DNA of 64,000 bases from Paraburkholderia sp. C35 (lineage in GTDB: Bacteria; Pseudomonadota; Gammaproteobacteria; Burkholderiales; Burkholderiaceae): positions 1 through 64,000 of the forward strand of contig NZ_QBUY01000015.1 in the NCBI RefSeq assembly GCF_003121405.1. Direction: 5' to 3'. The notes below the pieces were generated by a model, which searched no databases, was not told the DNA's origin, and saw only the letters and a program-made list of their open reading frames with translations. Positions 1-8,295 of this stretch are shown here, piece after piece. Positions within the stretch are counted from its first letter, which is position 1; each line of letters opens with the position of its first letter. A program made the position numbers and the translations under genes.

Positions 1-89
1 CCGAACAGCCAGCCCGACCCGATGATCGAGCCGAGTCCCGTCAGCATCAGCGCGAAGGGGCCGATGTGCCGTTGAATAGAACTTTTCAC
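1..89 (-). CDS. Amino acid permease of the APC superfamily (5' end only)
   Basis: Only the first 29 or so codons are present; the gene runs off the left edge. A GTG start follows a purine-rich TAGGAGA ribosome binding site about six bases upstream. The visible residues, including GPFALMLTGLGSIIGSGWLF, match the start of transmembrane helix 1 in APC amino acid or polyamine permeases, where the GSIIGSG stretch forms part of the substrate site. Substrate cannot be told from this fragment. The gene diverges from the cold-shock gene, and the shared intergenic region carries a 10-bp inverted repeat that may control it. Confidence 0.75.
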   Translation of the reverse strand, partial: MKSSIQRHIGPFALMLTGLGSIIGSGWLF

Positions 90-206
90 GTCTTCTCCTA
101 TATCTGAAACCACGCCGCTGCCGCGGCCATGAGACACGGCTAGAAGTCATAGAAAAGACTAGGGCATACGGCGAGAGGTCGCGAGCGCGATTGCAGGTTA
201 TTCGAA

Positions 207-249
207 GGTGCAACCGGTCGCGCGCGGGGCGTAGTGTAACGGTTGCACC
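207..249. repeat. Perfect 10-bp inverted repeat, candidate operator
   Basis: GGTGCAACCG at 207-216 is repeated as its exact reverse complement CGGTTGCACC at 240-249. The arm centres are 33 bases apart, close to three helical turns, which suits a dimer or tetramer of a regulator on one DNA face. It lies about 120-160 bases upstream of the permease start. The regulator is unknown. Confidence 0.5.
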
Positions 250-366
250 GATTGATTGCAGTCAAAATGCGTTTGAGCCCTACAAAAAAATCGGCAAATT
301 AGCAAGCTTTGTAAGCTATTTTGCTGCTAAATACCCCCGGACCATATGAGGATTTAAAGATTACGG

Positions 367-395
367 TTGACCTTCTCTCGAAATGCCCGTATAAA
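367..395 (+). promoter_or_regulatory. Sigma-70 promoter of the cold-shock gene
   Basis: A -35 hexamer TTGACC (367-372), a 17-base spacer and a -10 hexamer TATAAA (390-395) fit the sigma-70 consensus closely. Transcription would start near 402, giving a leader of about 138 bases before the ATG at 541, typical of cspA-family messages. Confidence 0.75.
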
Positions 396-540
396 GATCG
401 GGCAGGATTTCAAGCGGCGAGTGAATTGGTTCTTTCGTAGTTCGCCCATCAACGGTACTCCGGTTGGTCCCATTACCCTTCCTTGATTTTCATGCACCCT
501 CGGGCTTCGGCCTTATTCACCATTTTTAGGAAAAAGTAAT

Positions 541-744
541 ATGGAAACCGGTACCGTCAAGTGGTTCAATGACGCAAAGGGCTTTGGCTTCATTACCCCG
601 GACGCTGGCGGCGAAGATCTGTTCGCGCATTTCTCGGAAATCCGCGTTGAAGGCTTCAAGACGCTGCAAGAAAACCAAAAGGTTAGCTACGACGTCAAGA
701 CGGGCCCGAAGGGCAAGCAAGCCGCTAACATCAAGCCGGTCTAA
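541..744 (+). CDS. cspA: Cold-shock protein, CspA family
   Basis: This 67-residue protein is a single cold-shock domain that binds single-stranded RNA and DNA and melts mRNA structure. RNP1 is visible as KGFGFI (residues 14-19) and RNP2 as LFAHF (about 28-32; VFVHF in many relatives). Length matches the family. An AGGA-type ribosome binding site precedes the ATG. The gene is monocistronic: strong promoter and long leader upstream, rho-independent terminator immediately downstream. Whether it is truly cold-inducible or a constitutive paralogue cannot be told; these genomes carry several copies. Confidence 0.95.
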   Translation: METGTVKWFNDAKGFGFITPDAGGEDLFAHFSEIRVEGFKTLQENQKVSYDVKTGPKGKQAANIKPV

Positions 745-766
745 GCTTAGCTTCCTTCTGGAACGC

Positions 767-796
767 AAAAACCCCGCCTCGGCGGGGTTTTTTGTT
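767..796 (+). terminator. Rho-independent terminator after the cold-shock gene
   Basis: A GC-rich hairpin CCCCGCC-TC-GGCGGGG is flanked by an A run on the left and six T residues on the right. It ends the cold-shock transcript and, read from the other strand, may also serve the convergent Hsp70-like gene. Confidence 0.9.
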
Positions 797-836
797 TTCT
801 GGCTTAAACGTTTTGTCGGCGTGAGATCTGAAATCT

Positions 837-2105
837 TTACCGGAATACGCGCTGCGCGTGAATGCCGAGTCCCGTCGCCACGCTCGCGAGACGGTCGCCG
901 AACACCGGACGTGCATCCGGGAAGGCAGCAGCCAGCGCACCCGACAGGAATGCCAGCCCCGTCGAGCCACCCGTGAAATAGAGCGCATCGACATCGCGGG
1001 GCGCGACGCCCGCACGTTGCACCGTATCGCGCGCGGCTTGCACGATGCGCTGCGTCTCATCCTTGCCCGCCGCGATCAGTTGCGCTTCGTCGAAAGCCAG
1101 GCGCAAATCATCTTCGACGATCTCCAGATCGATCAGCGTCTCACCGCCCGCCGCCACGCCGATCTTCGCCTCTTCCGCATGCGCCGCCAGCGCATGGCCG
1201 AAGCGCTGCTCGACGACGCGCATCAGCCGGTCGTGATGCCGCGTATCCGAATACAGATGCCGCATCAAACCGAGTTCCGACACACGCTTCGGCGTGTAAA
1301 TGGTGTTGATCAGATGCCAGGTCGCGAGATCGAAGTAAATGCGGTTCGGCACTTCGCGGCCTTCGGGATCGAGCGACTGATAGCCGAGTTCGCGCAGCAC
1401 CGTCGCGAGTTCGACACGCCGGTCGAAGTCCGTTCCCGCGACGTGCACACCGTGATGAGCGAGCACATCGTCCTTGCGCTCGATGCGCTTCATGCGCTCC
1501 GGGCCGACGCGCACCAGCGAGAAGTCCGACGTGCCGCCGCCGATGTCGGCCACCAGCACCAGTCCTTCCTGCGTCAGATGCGCTTCGTAATCGAACGCGG
1601 CTGCGATCGGTTCGTACTGGAAGTGGATTTCGTTCAAGCCGACCGAGCGTGCCGCCGCTTCGAGCTGGTTCTGCGCCAGCTGATCGGCACGCGGATCGTC
1701 GTCGACGAAAAACACCGGACGCCCGAGCACCGCGCGATTAATCGCACCGCCCGCCGTCTGTTCGGCGCAGCGCTTCAGATGCGTAACGAAAATTCCGATG
1801 ACGTCGGTGTACTTGATTGCCGAACCGTCGCCGAGATCGGTCGTATTGTCCGCGAGCGCCGAGCCGAGAATGCTCTTCATCGAGCGCATCAGCCGGCCGT
1901 CGAAGCCGTCGATATACGATTCGAGCGCCGCACGGCCGTACGCGCGCGAGTTTTCATCGGTATTGAAGAAGACGGCTGTGGGCAGCGTCGTGTAGGCGCC
2001 GTCGACGGGCGCCAGCTTCAGAACAGCCGCTTCGGCCGTCGAGCCGCCGACAGGGACGGCAACTGCCGAGTTAGACGTGCCGAAATCAATCGCGCAATAG
2101 GTCAT
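837..2105 (-). CDS. Hsp70-family protein, YegD-like
   Basis: The 422-residue protein is an actin-fold ATPase of the Hsp70 superfamily. Phosphate-1 motif IDFGTSNSA sits at residues 6-14, the phosphate-2 motif VADIGGGTSDFSLVRV in the middle, and the adenosine motif YFTGGSTGLAF near the C-terminus. The length covers the nucleotide-binding domain with little room for a DnaK-type substrate-binding domain, matching YegD-like proteins, so it is unlikely to be the general chaperone DnaK. No DnaJ or GrpE gene lies nearby. It stands alone and is convergent with the cold-shock gene. Confidence 0.85.
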   Translation of the reverse strand: MTYCAIDFGTSNSAVAVPVGGSTAEAAVLKLAPVDGAYTTLPTAVFFNTDENSRAYGRAALESYIDGFDGRLMRSMKSILGSALADNTTDLGDGSAIKYTDVIGIFVTHLKRCAEQTAGGAINRAVLGRPVFFVDDDPRADQLAQNQLEAAARSVGLNEIHFQYEPIAAAFDYEAHLTQEGLVLVADIGGGTSDFSLVRVGPERMKRIERKDDVLAHHGVHVAGTDFDRRVELATVLRELGYQSLDPEGREVPNRIYFDLATWHLINTIYTPKRVSELGLMRHLYSDTRHHDRLMRVVEQRFGHALAAHAEEAKIGVAAGGETLIDLEIVEDDLRLAFDEAQLIAAGKDETQRIVQAARDTVQRAGVAPRDVDALYFTGGSTGLAFLSGALAAAFPDARPVFGDRLASVATGLGIHAQRVFR

Positions 2106-2342
2106 GGCAGGTTTCGCCGCTCACGCTGGCGCGAACAGAAAGAGGACGGGCTTTGTAACATGAAAGCAGTGACGCCATCAACCGGCAGCGCGCCGACAGG
2201 GAATGCAGCTTGCTTGCCCGAAGTGTCGCGCCGGGTTCGAATGAATCCGACAGGATACGCTGTTCGAAGAACGGTTTACAGAATCATCTAAAAACTCGTC
2301 CGGTCATGGCCCGCTCCAAAGGCCGCTCACACAGGAGATCCG

Positions 2343-3812
2343 ATGCAGGAACCCTCCGCCGCCACGGTTCGCACCGGCCCGGCCAATATCGTCGAAACCG
2401 ATCTGCCGTCGCGGCTCGACCGCTTGCCGTGGGGCCGCTTTCATACGCTGATCGTCGTCGCGCTCGGCGTGACCTGGCTGCTCGACGGGCTGGAGGTGAC
2501 GCTGGCGGGATCGGTGGCGAGCGCGTTGAAATCGAGCGGCGTGCTGCGCTTTACGAACGCGGACGTCGGTCTGGCAGGCAGCGCGTATATCGCGGGTGCT
2601 GTGCTCGGTGCGCTCGGCTTCGGCTGGCTGACCGACCGGCTCGGACGCCGCAAGCTGTTCTTCATCACGCTCGCGCTCTATCTCGCGGCGACGGCAGCCA
2701 CGGCATTCTCGTGGAATCTGGCGAGCTTTCTGGTGTTCCGCTTTCTGACGGGCGCGGGCATCGGTGGCGAGTACACGGCTATCAACTCGACGATCCAGGA
2801 ATTCACGCCCGCCCGCGTGCGCGGCCACACCGATCTCGCCATCAACGGCACTTTCTGGGGCGGCGCAGCGCGCGGCGCGATCGGTTCGCGGGTGCTGCTC
2901 GATCCGCATACGCTGCCCGGCGACTGGGGCTGGCGCGCGTGTTTCTTCATCGGCGCGGTGCTGGCGCTGGCCATTCTGCCGATGCGCGTGTGGATCCCCG
3001 AAAGCCCGCGCTGGCTGCTCACGCACGGCGAGGAGAAGGAAGCGCGCGAAATCGTCGAAGGGATCGAGGCGCGTTTTCGGGCTGAAAATCACACGCTCCC
3101 GGACGATCAACTCAAGCGCCTGCGATTGCGCGCCCGTGAGCGCACCACCTTGCGCGAAGTGTTCCACACGCTTTTTACGCTGCACCGGAGGCGCGCGCTG
3201 GTCGGGCTGTCGCTGATGACGGCGCAGGCGTTCTTCTACAACGCGATTTTCTTCACCTACGCGCTGGTGCTGACCGATCTCTATCACGTGCCGGGCGACC
3301 ATGGCGGCTGGTACATCTTGCCGTTCGCACTCGGTAATTTCGCTGGGCCATTGCTGATCGGCAGGCTGTTCGACGTGATCGGCCGACGCAAGATGATCGC
3401 CGCGACCTACGCGCTGTCCGGGCTGCTGCTGACCGTGAGCGGCTATCTGTTCGAGCAGCAGTTGCTGACCGTGACGACGCAGACGATCGCATGGATGGTG
3501 ATTTTCTTTTTCGCGTCGGCGGCGGCGAGTTCGGCGTACCTCACCGTCAGCGAGTCGTTTCCGCTTGAAATCCGCGCACTCGCGATCGCGGTGTTCTATG
3601 CGTTCGGAACGGCGCTCGGCGGCATCGCAGGTCCGGCGTTCTTCGGCCGGCTGATCGACACGCAGCAACGCAGCGAGGTGTTTTCAGGCTATCTGGTCGG
3701 CTCGGCGCTGATGCTGGCGGCGGCCGTGATCGCCGGGATTTGGGGCGTGGATGCCGAGCGGCGCTCGCTGGAAAGCGTCGCCGCACCACTCTCCGCTGTC
3801 GACGACGATTGA
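2343..3812 (+). CDS. MFS transporter (metabolite:H+ symporter type)
   Basis: This 489-residue inner-membrane protein has about 12 hydrophobic segments in two halves. The loop 2-3 motif appears as GWLTDRLGRRK and its second-half counterpart as GRLFDVIGRRKM, both diagnostic of the major facilitator superfamily. FLTGAGIGGEYTAINS in helix 4-5 and PESPRWL in the central loop point to the sugar/aromatic-acid/metabolite porter branch. Substrate is unknown. AGGAG lies seven bases before the ATG. It is followed by a bidirectional terminator, so it is probably transcribed alone. Confidence 0.85.
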   Translation: MQEPSAATVRTGPANIVETDLPSRLDRLPWGRFHTLIVVALGVTWLLDGLEVTLAGSVASALKSSGVLRFTNADVGLAGSAYIAGAVLGALGFGWLTDRLGRRKLFFITLALYLAATAATAFSWNLASFLVFRFLTGAGIGGEYTAINSTIQEFTPARVRGHTDLAINGTFWGGAARGAIGSRVLLDPHTLPGDWGWRACFFIGAVLALAILPMRVWIPESPRWLLTHGEEKEAREIVEGIEARFRAENHTLPDDQLKRLRLRARERTTLREVFHTLFTLHRRRALVGLSLMTAQAFFYNAIFFTYALVLTDLYHVPGDHGGWYILPFALGNFAGPLLIGRLFDVIGRRKMIAATYALSGLLLTVSGYLFEQQLLTVTTQTIAWMVIFFFASAAASSAYLTVSESFPLEIRALAIAVFYAFGTALGGIAGPAFFGRLIDTQQRSEVFSGYLVGSALMLAAAVIAGIWGVDAERRSLESVAAPLSAVDDD

Positions 3813-3861
3813 CCGCAATCGCCTGCGACGCCCGGCGGCTGCTCCACGGGTGGCTCATAAA

Positions 3862-3885
3862 AAACGCGGCCCTCAGGCCGCGTTT
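3862..3885. terminator. Bidirectional terminator between convergent genes
   Basis: AAACGCGGCC-CTCA-GGCCGCGTTT forms a perfect 10-bp stem with a four-base loop. The A/T ends allow termination of both the MFS gene (plus) and the nitroreductase gene (minus). Confidence 0.8.
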
Positions 3886-3918
3886 CGCTTGTTCACGCGC
3901 TCGCGCTACGTCGCGAAC

Positions 3919-4512
3919 TCAGAACGGCTTCTTCCACGCTCCCGCAAACGCGACCTCGCCGAGCGGCACGCGCGTGCGCACCGATTTCTCGCGCTCGCGC
4001 AGCACCGGGTCGAGCTTGTCGACGTCGCCATAGTGGCCAAGCGAAATCATCGCGATGACTTCGATATCGTCGGGAATGGCAAATGTCTTGCGGAACGCAT
4101 TGACGTCGAAGCCGCTCATCTGATGCGCAGCGAGCCCCAGCGCATGCGCCTGCAATACCAGCGACATCGCTGCTGCGCCCGCGTCGTACGGCGCGCAGCG
4201 ATTGACTTCGCCCTTCGGCGTCAGCGTCTGGGTCGTCACGCAGATCAGCACCGGCGAATTCGCGTTCCAGCCCTGATTGAACGGCACGAGCGTGTCGAAA
4301 GCCTTCTTGAACGAGACTTCGTCGGCCGTGCGATCGAACACCACGAAGCGCCACGGCTGCATGTTGTACGACGAAGGCGCCCAGCGCGCCGCCTCGAGCA
4401 CCGCGAGCAACTGCTCTCGGCTCACGGGCTCGCTCGAATACGCGCGCGGGCTCCAGCGGCCGGCGATCAGTTCATGAACGGGAACGTCGGTGGGTGCGGG
4501 TTTGTTGGTCAT
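3919..4512 (-). CDS. Nitroreductase family protein
   Basis: About 197 residues of an FMN-dependent nitroreductase-fold oxidoreductase. Family features visible are the N-terminal RWSPRAYSSEPV (FMN phosphate-binding Arg and Ser), AARWAPSSYNMQPWRFVV, and the C-terminal MISLGHYGD. Such enzymes reduce nitro groups, quinones or activated double bonds with NAD(P)H; the physiological substrate is not predictable. The ATG at 4512 is preferred over the one at 4536 because GAGAG lies at proper spacing before it. The gene is separated from the upstream MFS gene by a terminator. Confidence 0.88.
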   Translation of the reverse strand: MTNKPAPTDVPVHELIAGRWSPRAYSSEPVSREQLLAVLEAARWAPSSYNMQPWRFVVFDRTADEVSFKKAFDTLVPFNQGWNANSPVLICVTTQTLTPKGEVNRCAPYDAGAAAMSLVLQAHALGLAAHQMSGFDVNAFRKTFAIPDDIEVIAMISLGHYGDVDKLDPVLREREKSVRTRVPLGEVAFAGAWKKPF

Positions 4513-4632
4513 GCGCATCTCTCGGTCAGAATTCATGATCGGCGGGCAGCAGCCCGAGGGGTCACTAGCATAACCCGAGCCGTCCCCTCCGCGCCTTTCA
4601 GGTCGCGCAGATGTTTATCGCGGACGCGCATA

Positions 4633-4667
4633 AGAAAAGCGCGCCGGGCTTTTCAGCCGCGGCGCGC
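4633..4667 (-). terminator. Terminator of the OFA/MCT-like MFS gene
   Basis: Read on the minus strand, GCGCGCCG pairs with CGGCGCGC around a GGCT/AGCC inner stem and is followed by TTTTCTT. It lies just after the stop codon of the MFS gene at 4697. Confidence 0.7.
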
Positions 4668-4696
4668 CGTATGGCACTTTCAGACGGTGTGCTTCG

Positions 4697-5980
4697 TCAG
4701 ACGGCTTGCGCCGCGACGCTCCGTTCACCACGATTGATCCGCAGCACGATGATCGACGCCACGAGGCACAAGCCACCCGAGATCATCGACGCCACCGTGT
4801 ACGTCCCGAGGCTCGCGCGCAGCATGCCCGCGCCGAGCGCCGCGAAAGCCGCGCCGAGCTGGTGGCCGGCGACGACCCAGCCGAACACGACGGGCGCCTT
4901 GTCCTTGCCGTAGACATCGGTGGCAAGGCGTACGGTCGGCGGCACGGTCGCGATCCAGTCGAGACCGTAGAACACCGCGAACAGCGGCAAACCGAAGAAG
5001 TCGATGCCGAATGCATGCGGCAGATACATCAGCGACAGCCCGCGCAGCCCGTAGTACCAGAACAGCAGGATGCGCGCGTTGAAGCGGTCCGACAGCCAGC
5101 CCGACATCGTCGTGCCGAACAGGTCGAAAATGCCCATCGCCGCGAGCAGCGATGCGCCCTGCACTTCCGTCATGCCGTAATCGCCGCACATCGCGATCAG
5201 GTGCGTGCCGACATAGCCGTTGGTGCTCGCGCCACAAATGAAGAAGCTGAAAAACAGCAGCCAGAAGTCGCGCGTCTTGCTCGCCATCGCCAGCGTGCCG
5301 AACGCGATCGCAAGCGGGTTCTGCTTCGTCATGTCGGATTTGATGGGCGCATCGGCGGGTTCGCCGAACGGGCGCAGCGACATGTCGGCGGGACGCTCGG
5401 GCAGCAGGAACGCCACCAGCGGCAGGATGACAGCCGCAGCCGCCGCGACCGTCCACACGACGGGCCGCCAGCCGTGATGCTGCGCAATCGCCGCAAGCAG
5501 CGGCAGGAACACCAGTTGGCCCGTGGCCGAACTGGCCGTGAGTATGCCCATCACCAGACCGCGATGTGTGGTGAACCAGCGGTTCACGACCGTCGCCGAC
5601 AGCGTCAGCGCCGCCACGCCCGTCGCGCCGCCGACCATCACGCCCCAGACGAGGATCATCTGCCACGGATGCGTCATCAGCGACGACAGCGCCACGCCCA
5701 CCGCCATCGCGCCGAGCGCCGTCAGCAGCGTCGGACGCACGCCGAAACGTTGCATCGCCGCTGCCGCGAACGGGCCCATCAGGCCGTACAGCGCGATATT
5801 CACGGAAATCGCCAGCGAGATCGTCGCGCGGCTCCAGCCGAAATCGTGCTCAAGCGGCACCATCATCACGCTCGGCGTTGCACGCGTGCCGGCCGCCGCG
5901 CGCAACACCAGAACCACCACAGCCACGGCCAGCCAGCCGTAGTGGAAGCGCCCGCCAATTAATCTTGCTGCCCAGTTCAT
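4697..5980 (-). CDS. MFS transporter (OFA/monocarboxylate-like)
   Basis: A 427-residue inner-membrane transporter with about 12 hydrophobic segments. FHYGWLAVAVVVLVL followed by VPLEHDFGWSRATISLAIS is typical of the oxalate/formate antiporter and monocarboxylate-transporter-like MFS branch, whose members move organic anions. GWLSDRFNARILLFWYY in the second half is the loop 8-9 motif. The start at 5980 has GGAG six bases upstream; an in-frame ATG at 6022 lacks one. It diverges from a TetR-family gene whose perfect palindrome lies between them, so it is probably that regulator's target. Substrate unknown. Confidence 0.82.
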   Translation of the reverse strand: MNWAARLIGGRFHYGWLAVAVVVLVLRAAAGTRATPSVMMVPLEHDFGWSRATISLAISVNIALYGLMGPFAAAAMQRFGVRPTLLTALGAMAVGVALSSLMTHPWQMILVWGVMVGGATGVAALTLSATVVNRWFTTHRGLVMGILTASSATGQLVFLPLLAAIAQHHGWRPVVWTVAAAAAVILPLVAFLLPERPADMSLRPFGEPADAPIKSDMTKQNPLAIAFGTLAMASKTRDFWLLFFSFFICGASTNGYVGTHLIAMCGDYGMTEVQGASLLAAMGIFDLFGTTMSGWLSDRFNARILLFWYYGLRGLSLMYLPHAFGIDFFGLPLFAVFYGLDWIATVPPTVRLATDVYGKDKAPVVFGWVVAGHQLGAAFAALGAGMLRASLGTYTVASMISGGLCLVASIIVLRINRGERSVAAQAV

Positions 5981-6060
5981 CGGTTCTCCAAGGGTTCCGC
6001 CACGGCTCGCGGGTGTCGCCATGCTAGCCGCATCTGATTCTTACCGCTTTCGTAAAGGAG

Positions 6061-6080
6061 TTGTGACTGACCTGTCACAA
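6061..6080. promoter_or_regulatory. Second inverted repeat in the TetR-MFS intergenic region
   Basis: TTGTGAC at 6061-6067 and GTCACAA at 6074-6080 form a perfect 7-bp inverted repeat with a six-base gap. Its centre is 35 bases from the centre of the 16-bp palindrome at 6098-6113. It resembles a CRP site but the TGTGA/TCACA halves are eight rather than six bases apart. Confidence 0.4.
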
Positions 6081-6097
6081 TCGGTGTTGCGATGTTA

Positions 6098-6113
6098 GTT
6101 ACCGATCGGTAAC
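6098..6113. promoter_or_regulatory. TetR-type operator palindrome
   Basis: GTTACCGATCGGTAAC is a perfect 16-bp palindrome lying between the MFS gene and the TetR-family gene. Size and symmetry are typical for TetR dimers, and the position suits repression of both genes. It touches the first in-frame ATG (6114), leaving no room for a ribosome binding site there. Confidence 0.7.
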
Positions 6114-6149
6114 ATGTCAAGGCGTCGACTCAAGGACCACACGACCATC

Positions 6150-6767
6150 ATGGCTACTTCCGACATCGCCAAACGCGCATCGCGCCGGCGTTCACAAACG
6201 GCTGGCTCGGACGCGCAGCAACATCTTTTACGCGCCGCCGCCGATCTCTTCTACAGGGAAGGCGTGCGCGCGGTCGGCGTCGATGCCGTCGTCGAGCGGG
6301 CGGGCGTCAACAAGATGAGCCTGTATCGCCAGTTTTCTTCGAAAGACGATCTGGTGGTTGCGTATCTGGAACAGTCGGATGAGCAGTTCTTCCGGCGCTT
6401 CGAGGAAAGTCTGGCCAAATATCCCGGCGAGCCGCGCAAGCAGATCGTCCAGTATTTCGAGGATCTGGCCGGGCGGGCGTCGCAGGAAGACTACCGCGGC
6501 TGTCCGTTCGTGAATGTGTCGGCGGAGTTTCCCGATCCGGCGCATCCCGCGCGCATTTGTGTGTTCGACAACAAGACCAGGCTGATGGAGCGGCTCCACA
6601 CGCTTTGCACGGAAGCAGGCGCACGCGATCCGGTTGAACTGGCGAACGCGCTCGGGCTGCTGATCGAAGGGATTTATGCGTCGAGCCAGACTTATGGTCC
6701 GGGTTGCGGGCCGATCAAGGTCGCGCCGCGCATGGCGGAACTGCTGGTTGCGCAGGCGTGCGCGTAA
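6150..6767 (+). CDS. TetR/AcrR family transcriptional regulator
   Basis: About 205 residues. The N-terminal helix-turn-helix is clear: HLLRAAADLFYREGVRAVGVDAVVERAG then VNKMSLYRQFSSKDDLVVAYL, with the family hallmark of helix 3 followed by FSSKDDL. The C-terminal part would bind an unknown ligand. The ATG at 6150 is chosen because the ATG at 6114 directly abuts the operator; AAGGA at 6132-6136 is the only purine-rich stretch, at somewhat long spacing. Divergent from the MFS gene, so a local repressor of a transporter is the likely role. Confidence 0.85.
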   Translation: MATSDIAKRASRRRSQTAGSDAQQHLLRAAADLFYREGVRAVGVDAVVERAGVNKMSLYRQFSSKDDLVVAYLEQSDEQFFRRFEESLAKYPGEPRKQIVQYFEDLAGRASQEDYRGCPFVNVSAEFPDPAHPARICVFDNKTRLMERLHTLCTEAGARDPVELANALGLLIEGIYASSQTYGPGCGPIKVAPRMAELLVAQACA

Positions 6768-6855
6768 TTGCGTAGGGCGTTTGCACGACGCTCACGCGAG
6801 GCTCGCAGACACGCGCCGGTAAAATGACGGTTTTGCTTTTGCCGCTCGCCCCGCC

Positions 6856-7425
6856 ATGTCTTCCACCTCCGCCGATTCGCACGATGCCATCCTCGACGCC
6901 ACGCGCCACTGGCTGACGCGCGCCGTAATCGGACTGAATCTGTGCCCGTTTGCGAAGGCCGTGCATGTGAAGCGGCAGATCCGCTACGCGATCAGCGACG
7001 CTACCGACATGGAAGGCGTGCTAACCGAGCTGGAAGCCGAACTGCGCGCGCTGACCGAAGCCGATCCCGCCGACATCGACACGACGTTGCTGATCATTCC
7101 GTACGCGCTTGGCGAATTTCTGGACTACAACGACTGCCTGTTTTTCGCCGACCGGATGCTCAAGCAGATGCGGCTGGAAGGCACGCTGCAGATTGCCAGC
7201 TTCCACCCGCACTATCAGTTCGAAGACACCGGTCCAGACGATATCGAGAACTACACGAACCGCGCGCCCTACCCGATCTTGCATTTGCTGCGGGAAGCGA
7301 GCATCGAGCGCGCGGTCGAAGCATTTCCGGACGCCGCCGACATCTATGAGCGCAACATCGACACGTTGCAGCGTCTCGGCCCGGAAGGCTGGCGCAAATG
7401 GATGAGCGAGCCGGCCAAAGACTGA
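6856..7425 (+). CDS. DUF1415 domain-containing protein
   Basis: The 189-residue protein matches the DUF1415 family from memory: RHWLTRAVIGLNLCPFAK near the N-terminus, LLIIPYALGEFLDYNDCLFFAD in the middle and IASFHPHYQF with NYTNRAPYPILHLLRE toward the C-terminus. Conserved Cys, Asp, His and Asn residues hint at an enzyme or metal site, but no function is known to me. No signal peptide or membrane segment. Convergent with the next gene, 27 bases away. Confidence 0.85.
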   Translation: MSSTSADSHDAILDATRHWLTRAVIGLNLCPFAKAVHVKRQIRYAISDATDMEGVLTELEAELRALTEADPADIDTTLLIIPYALGEFLDYNDCLFFADRMLKQMRLEGTLQIASFHPHYQFEDTGPDDIENYTNRAPYPILHLLREASIERAVEAFPDAADIYERNIDTLQRLGPEGWRKWMSEPAKD

Positions 7426-7452
7426 CACAGTCGGCCCGCCGCGCCTCACGCC

Positions 7453-8295
7453 TTAAACCTCTCCCGCCTCCTCGGCATAAAACCGCTCGCGCAGTTCCGC
7501 AATGCCGAGCGTGTCCATCACTTCATTGAGCCGCTCGGCCGGGCGCCGGCGCGGCAAATCCTTATAGGTCGCGATGATGAGCTCGTTCTTCATCGAATGC
7601 TCCCAGCCGACCAGTTCCGTCACGTTGACCTGATAGCCGTGCGCTTCCAGTTGCAGGCAGCGCAGCACATTGGTGATCTGGCTGCCGAATTCGCGCGTAT
7701 GCAACGGATGACGCCAGATTTCCGTCAGCGCGTTCGCCAACGACTTGCCTTTGTTCCGGCGCAGCACGCCCGCCACTTCCGCCTGGCAGCACGGCACCAC
7801 GACGATGTATTTCGCATGTTTTTCGAGCGCGAAGCGGATTGCGTCGTCGGTGGCCGTATCGCAGGCGTGCAAGGCGGTGACGATGTCGACTGTCGGCGGC
7901 AGTTTGTCCGATGTGATCGATTCGGCTACGGAAAGATTAAGAAACGACATACCCTTGAAGCCAAGGCGCCCTGCAAGCTCCTCGGACTTCGTAACGAGTT
8001 CCTCGCGTGTCTCAATGCCGTAGATATGCGAGTTATCCCGCAGTTCCTTGACGAACAGGTCGTAGAGAATGAAGCCGAGGTAGGACTTGCCCGCACCGTG
8101 ATCGACGAGGGTCAGTTCGCCCTTGGTCTCGTTGAGGTCTTTGAGCAACGGCTCGATGAACTGAAACAGGTGGTAGACCTGCTTGAGCTTGCGGCGGCTG
8201 TCCTGGTTCATCTTGCCGTCGCGCGTCAGGATATGGAGTTCCTTTAGCAGTTCGACGGACTGATTAGGACGGACTTCGTAGGATTTGCTGGACAT
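7453..8295 (-). CDS. Class I SAM-dependent methyltransferase
   Basis: 280 residues. The SAM-binding motif I is seen as LTLVDHGAGKSYLGFILYDLF, preceded by the helix KLKQVYHLFQFIEPLL, which is typical of the METTL25/RRNAD-like methyltransferase family (methyltransferase domain 32). VTALHACDTATDDAIRFAL and IVVVPCCQAEV match later motifs of that family, including the conserved CDTATD and PCCQ. Substrate unknown; RNA is suggested by relatives. Monocistronic as far as can be seen. Confidence 0.8.
   Translation of the reverse strand: MSSKSYEVRPNQSVELLKELHILTRDGKMNQDSRRKLKQVYHLFQFIEPLLKDLNETKGELTLVDHGAGKSYLGFILYDLFVKELRDNSHIYGIETREELVTKSEELAGRLGFKGMSFLNLSVAESITSDKLPPTVDIVTALHACDTATDDAIRFALEKHAKYIVVVPCCQAEVAGVLRRNKGKSLANALTEIWRHPLHTREFGSQITNVLRCLQLEAHGYQVNVTELVGWEHSMKNELIIATYKDLPRRRPAERLNEVMDTLGIAELRERFYAEEAGEV

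Larger units (their letters stand above)
90..540. other. Intergenic region between permease and cold-shock gene
   Basis: No gene is seen in this 451-base gap. It holds the upstream region of the divergent permease, a perfect 10-bp inverted repeat at 207-216/240-249, an imperfect palindrome TTGATTGCAGTCAA at about 252-265, a strong sigma-70 promoter at 367-395 and a roughly 138-base untranslated leader of the cold-shock mRNA. Long structured leaders are usual for cspA-type mRNAs. Confidence 0.7.

Noticed and set aside
858..2291. Long plus-strand ORF opposite the Hsp70-like gene
   Set aside because: Arg/His-rich, no motifs, exact antisense of a well-supported gene; such shadows are common in DNA with high third-position GC.
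2304..3668. 454-codon minus-strand ORF opposite the MFS gene
   Set aside because: Composition dominated by Arg/Glu/Gln, no membrane or enzyme motif; shadow of the transporter.
4706..5962. 418-codon plus-strand ORF opposite the second MFS gene
   Set aside because: Arg/His/Gln-rich antisense reading with no domain.
6061..6080. CRP binding site
   Set aside because: The TGTGA and TCACA halves are separated by eight bases rather than six, so I list it only as an inverted repeat.
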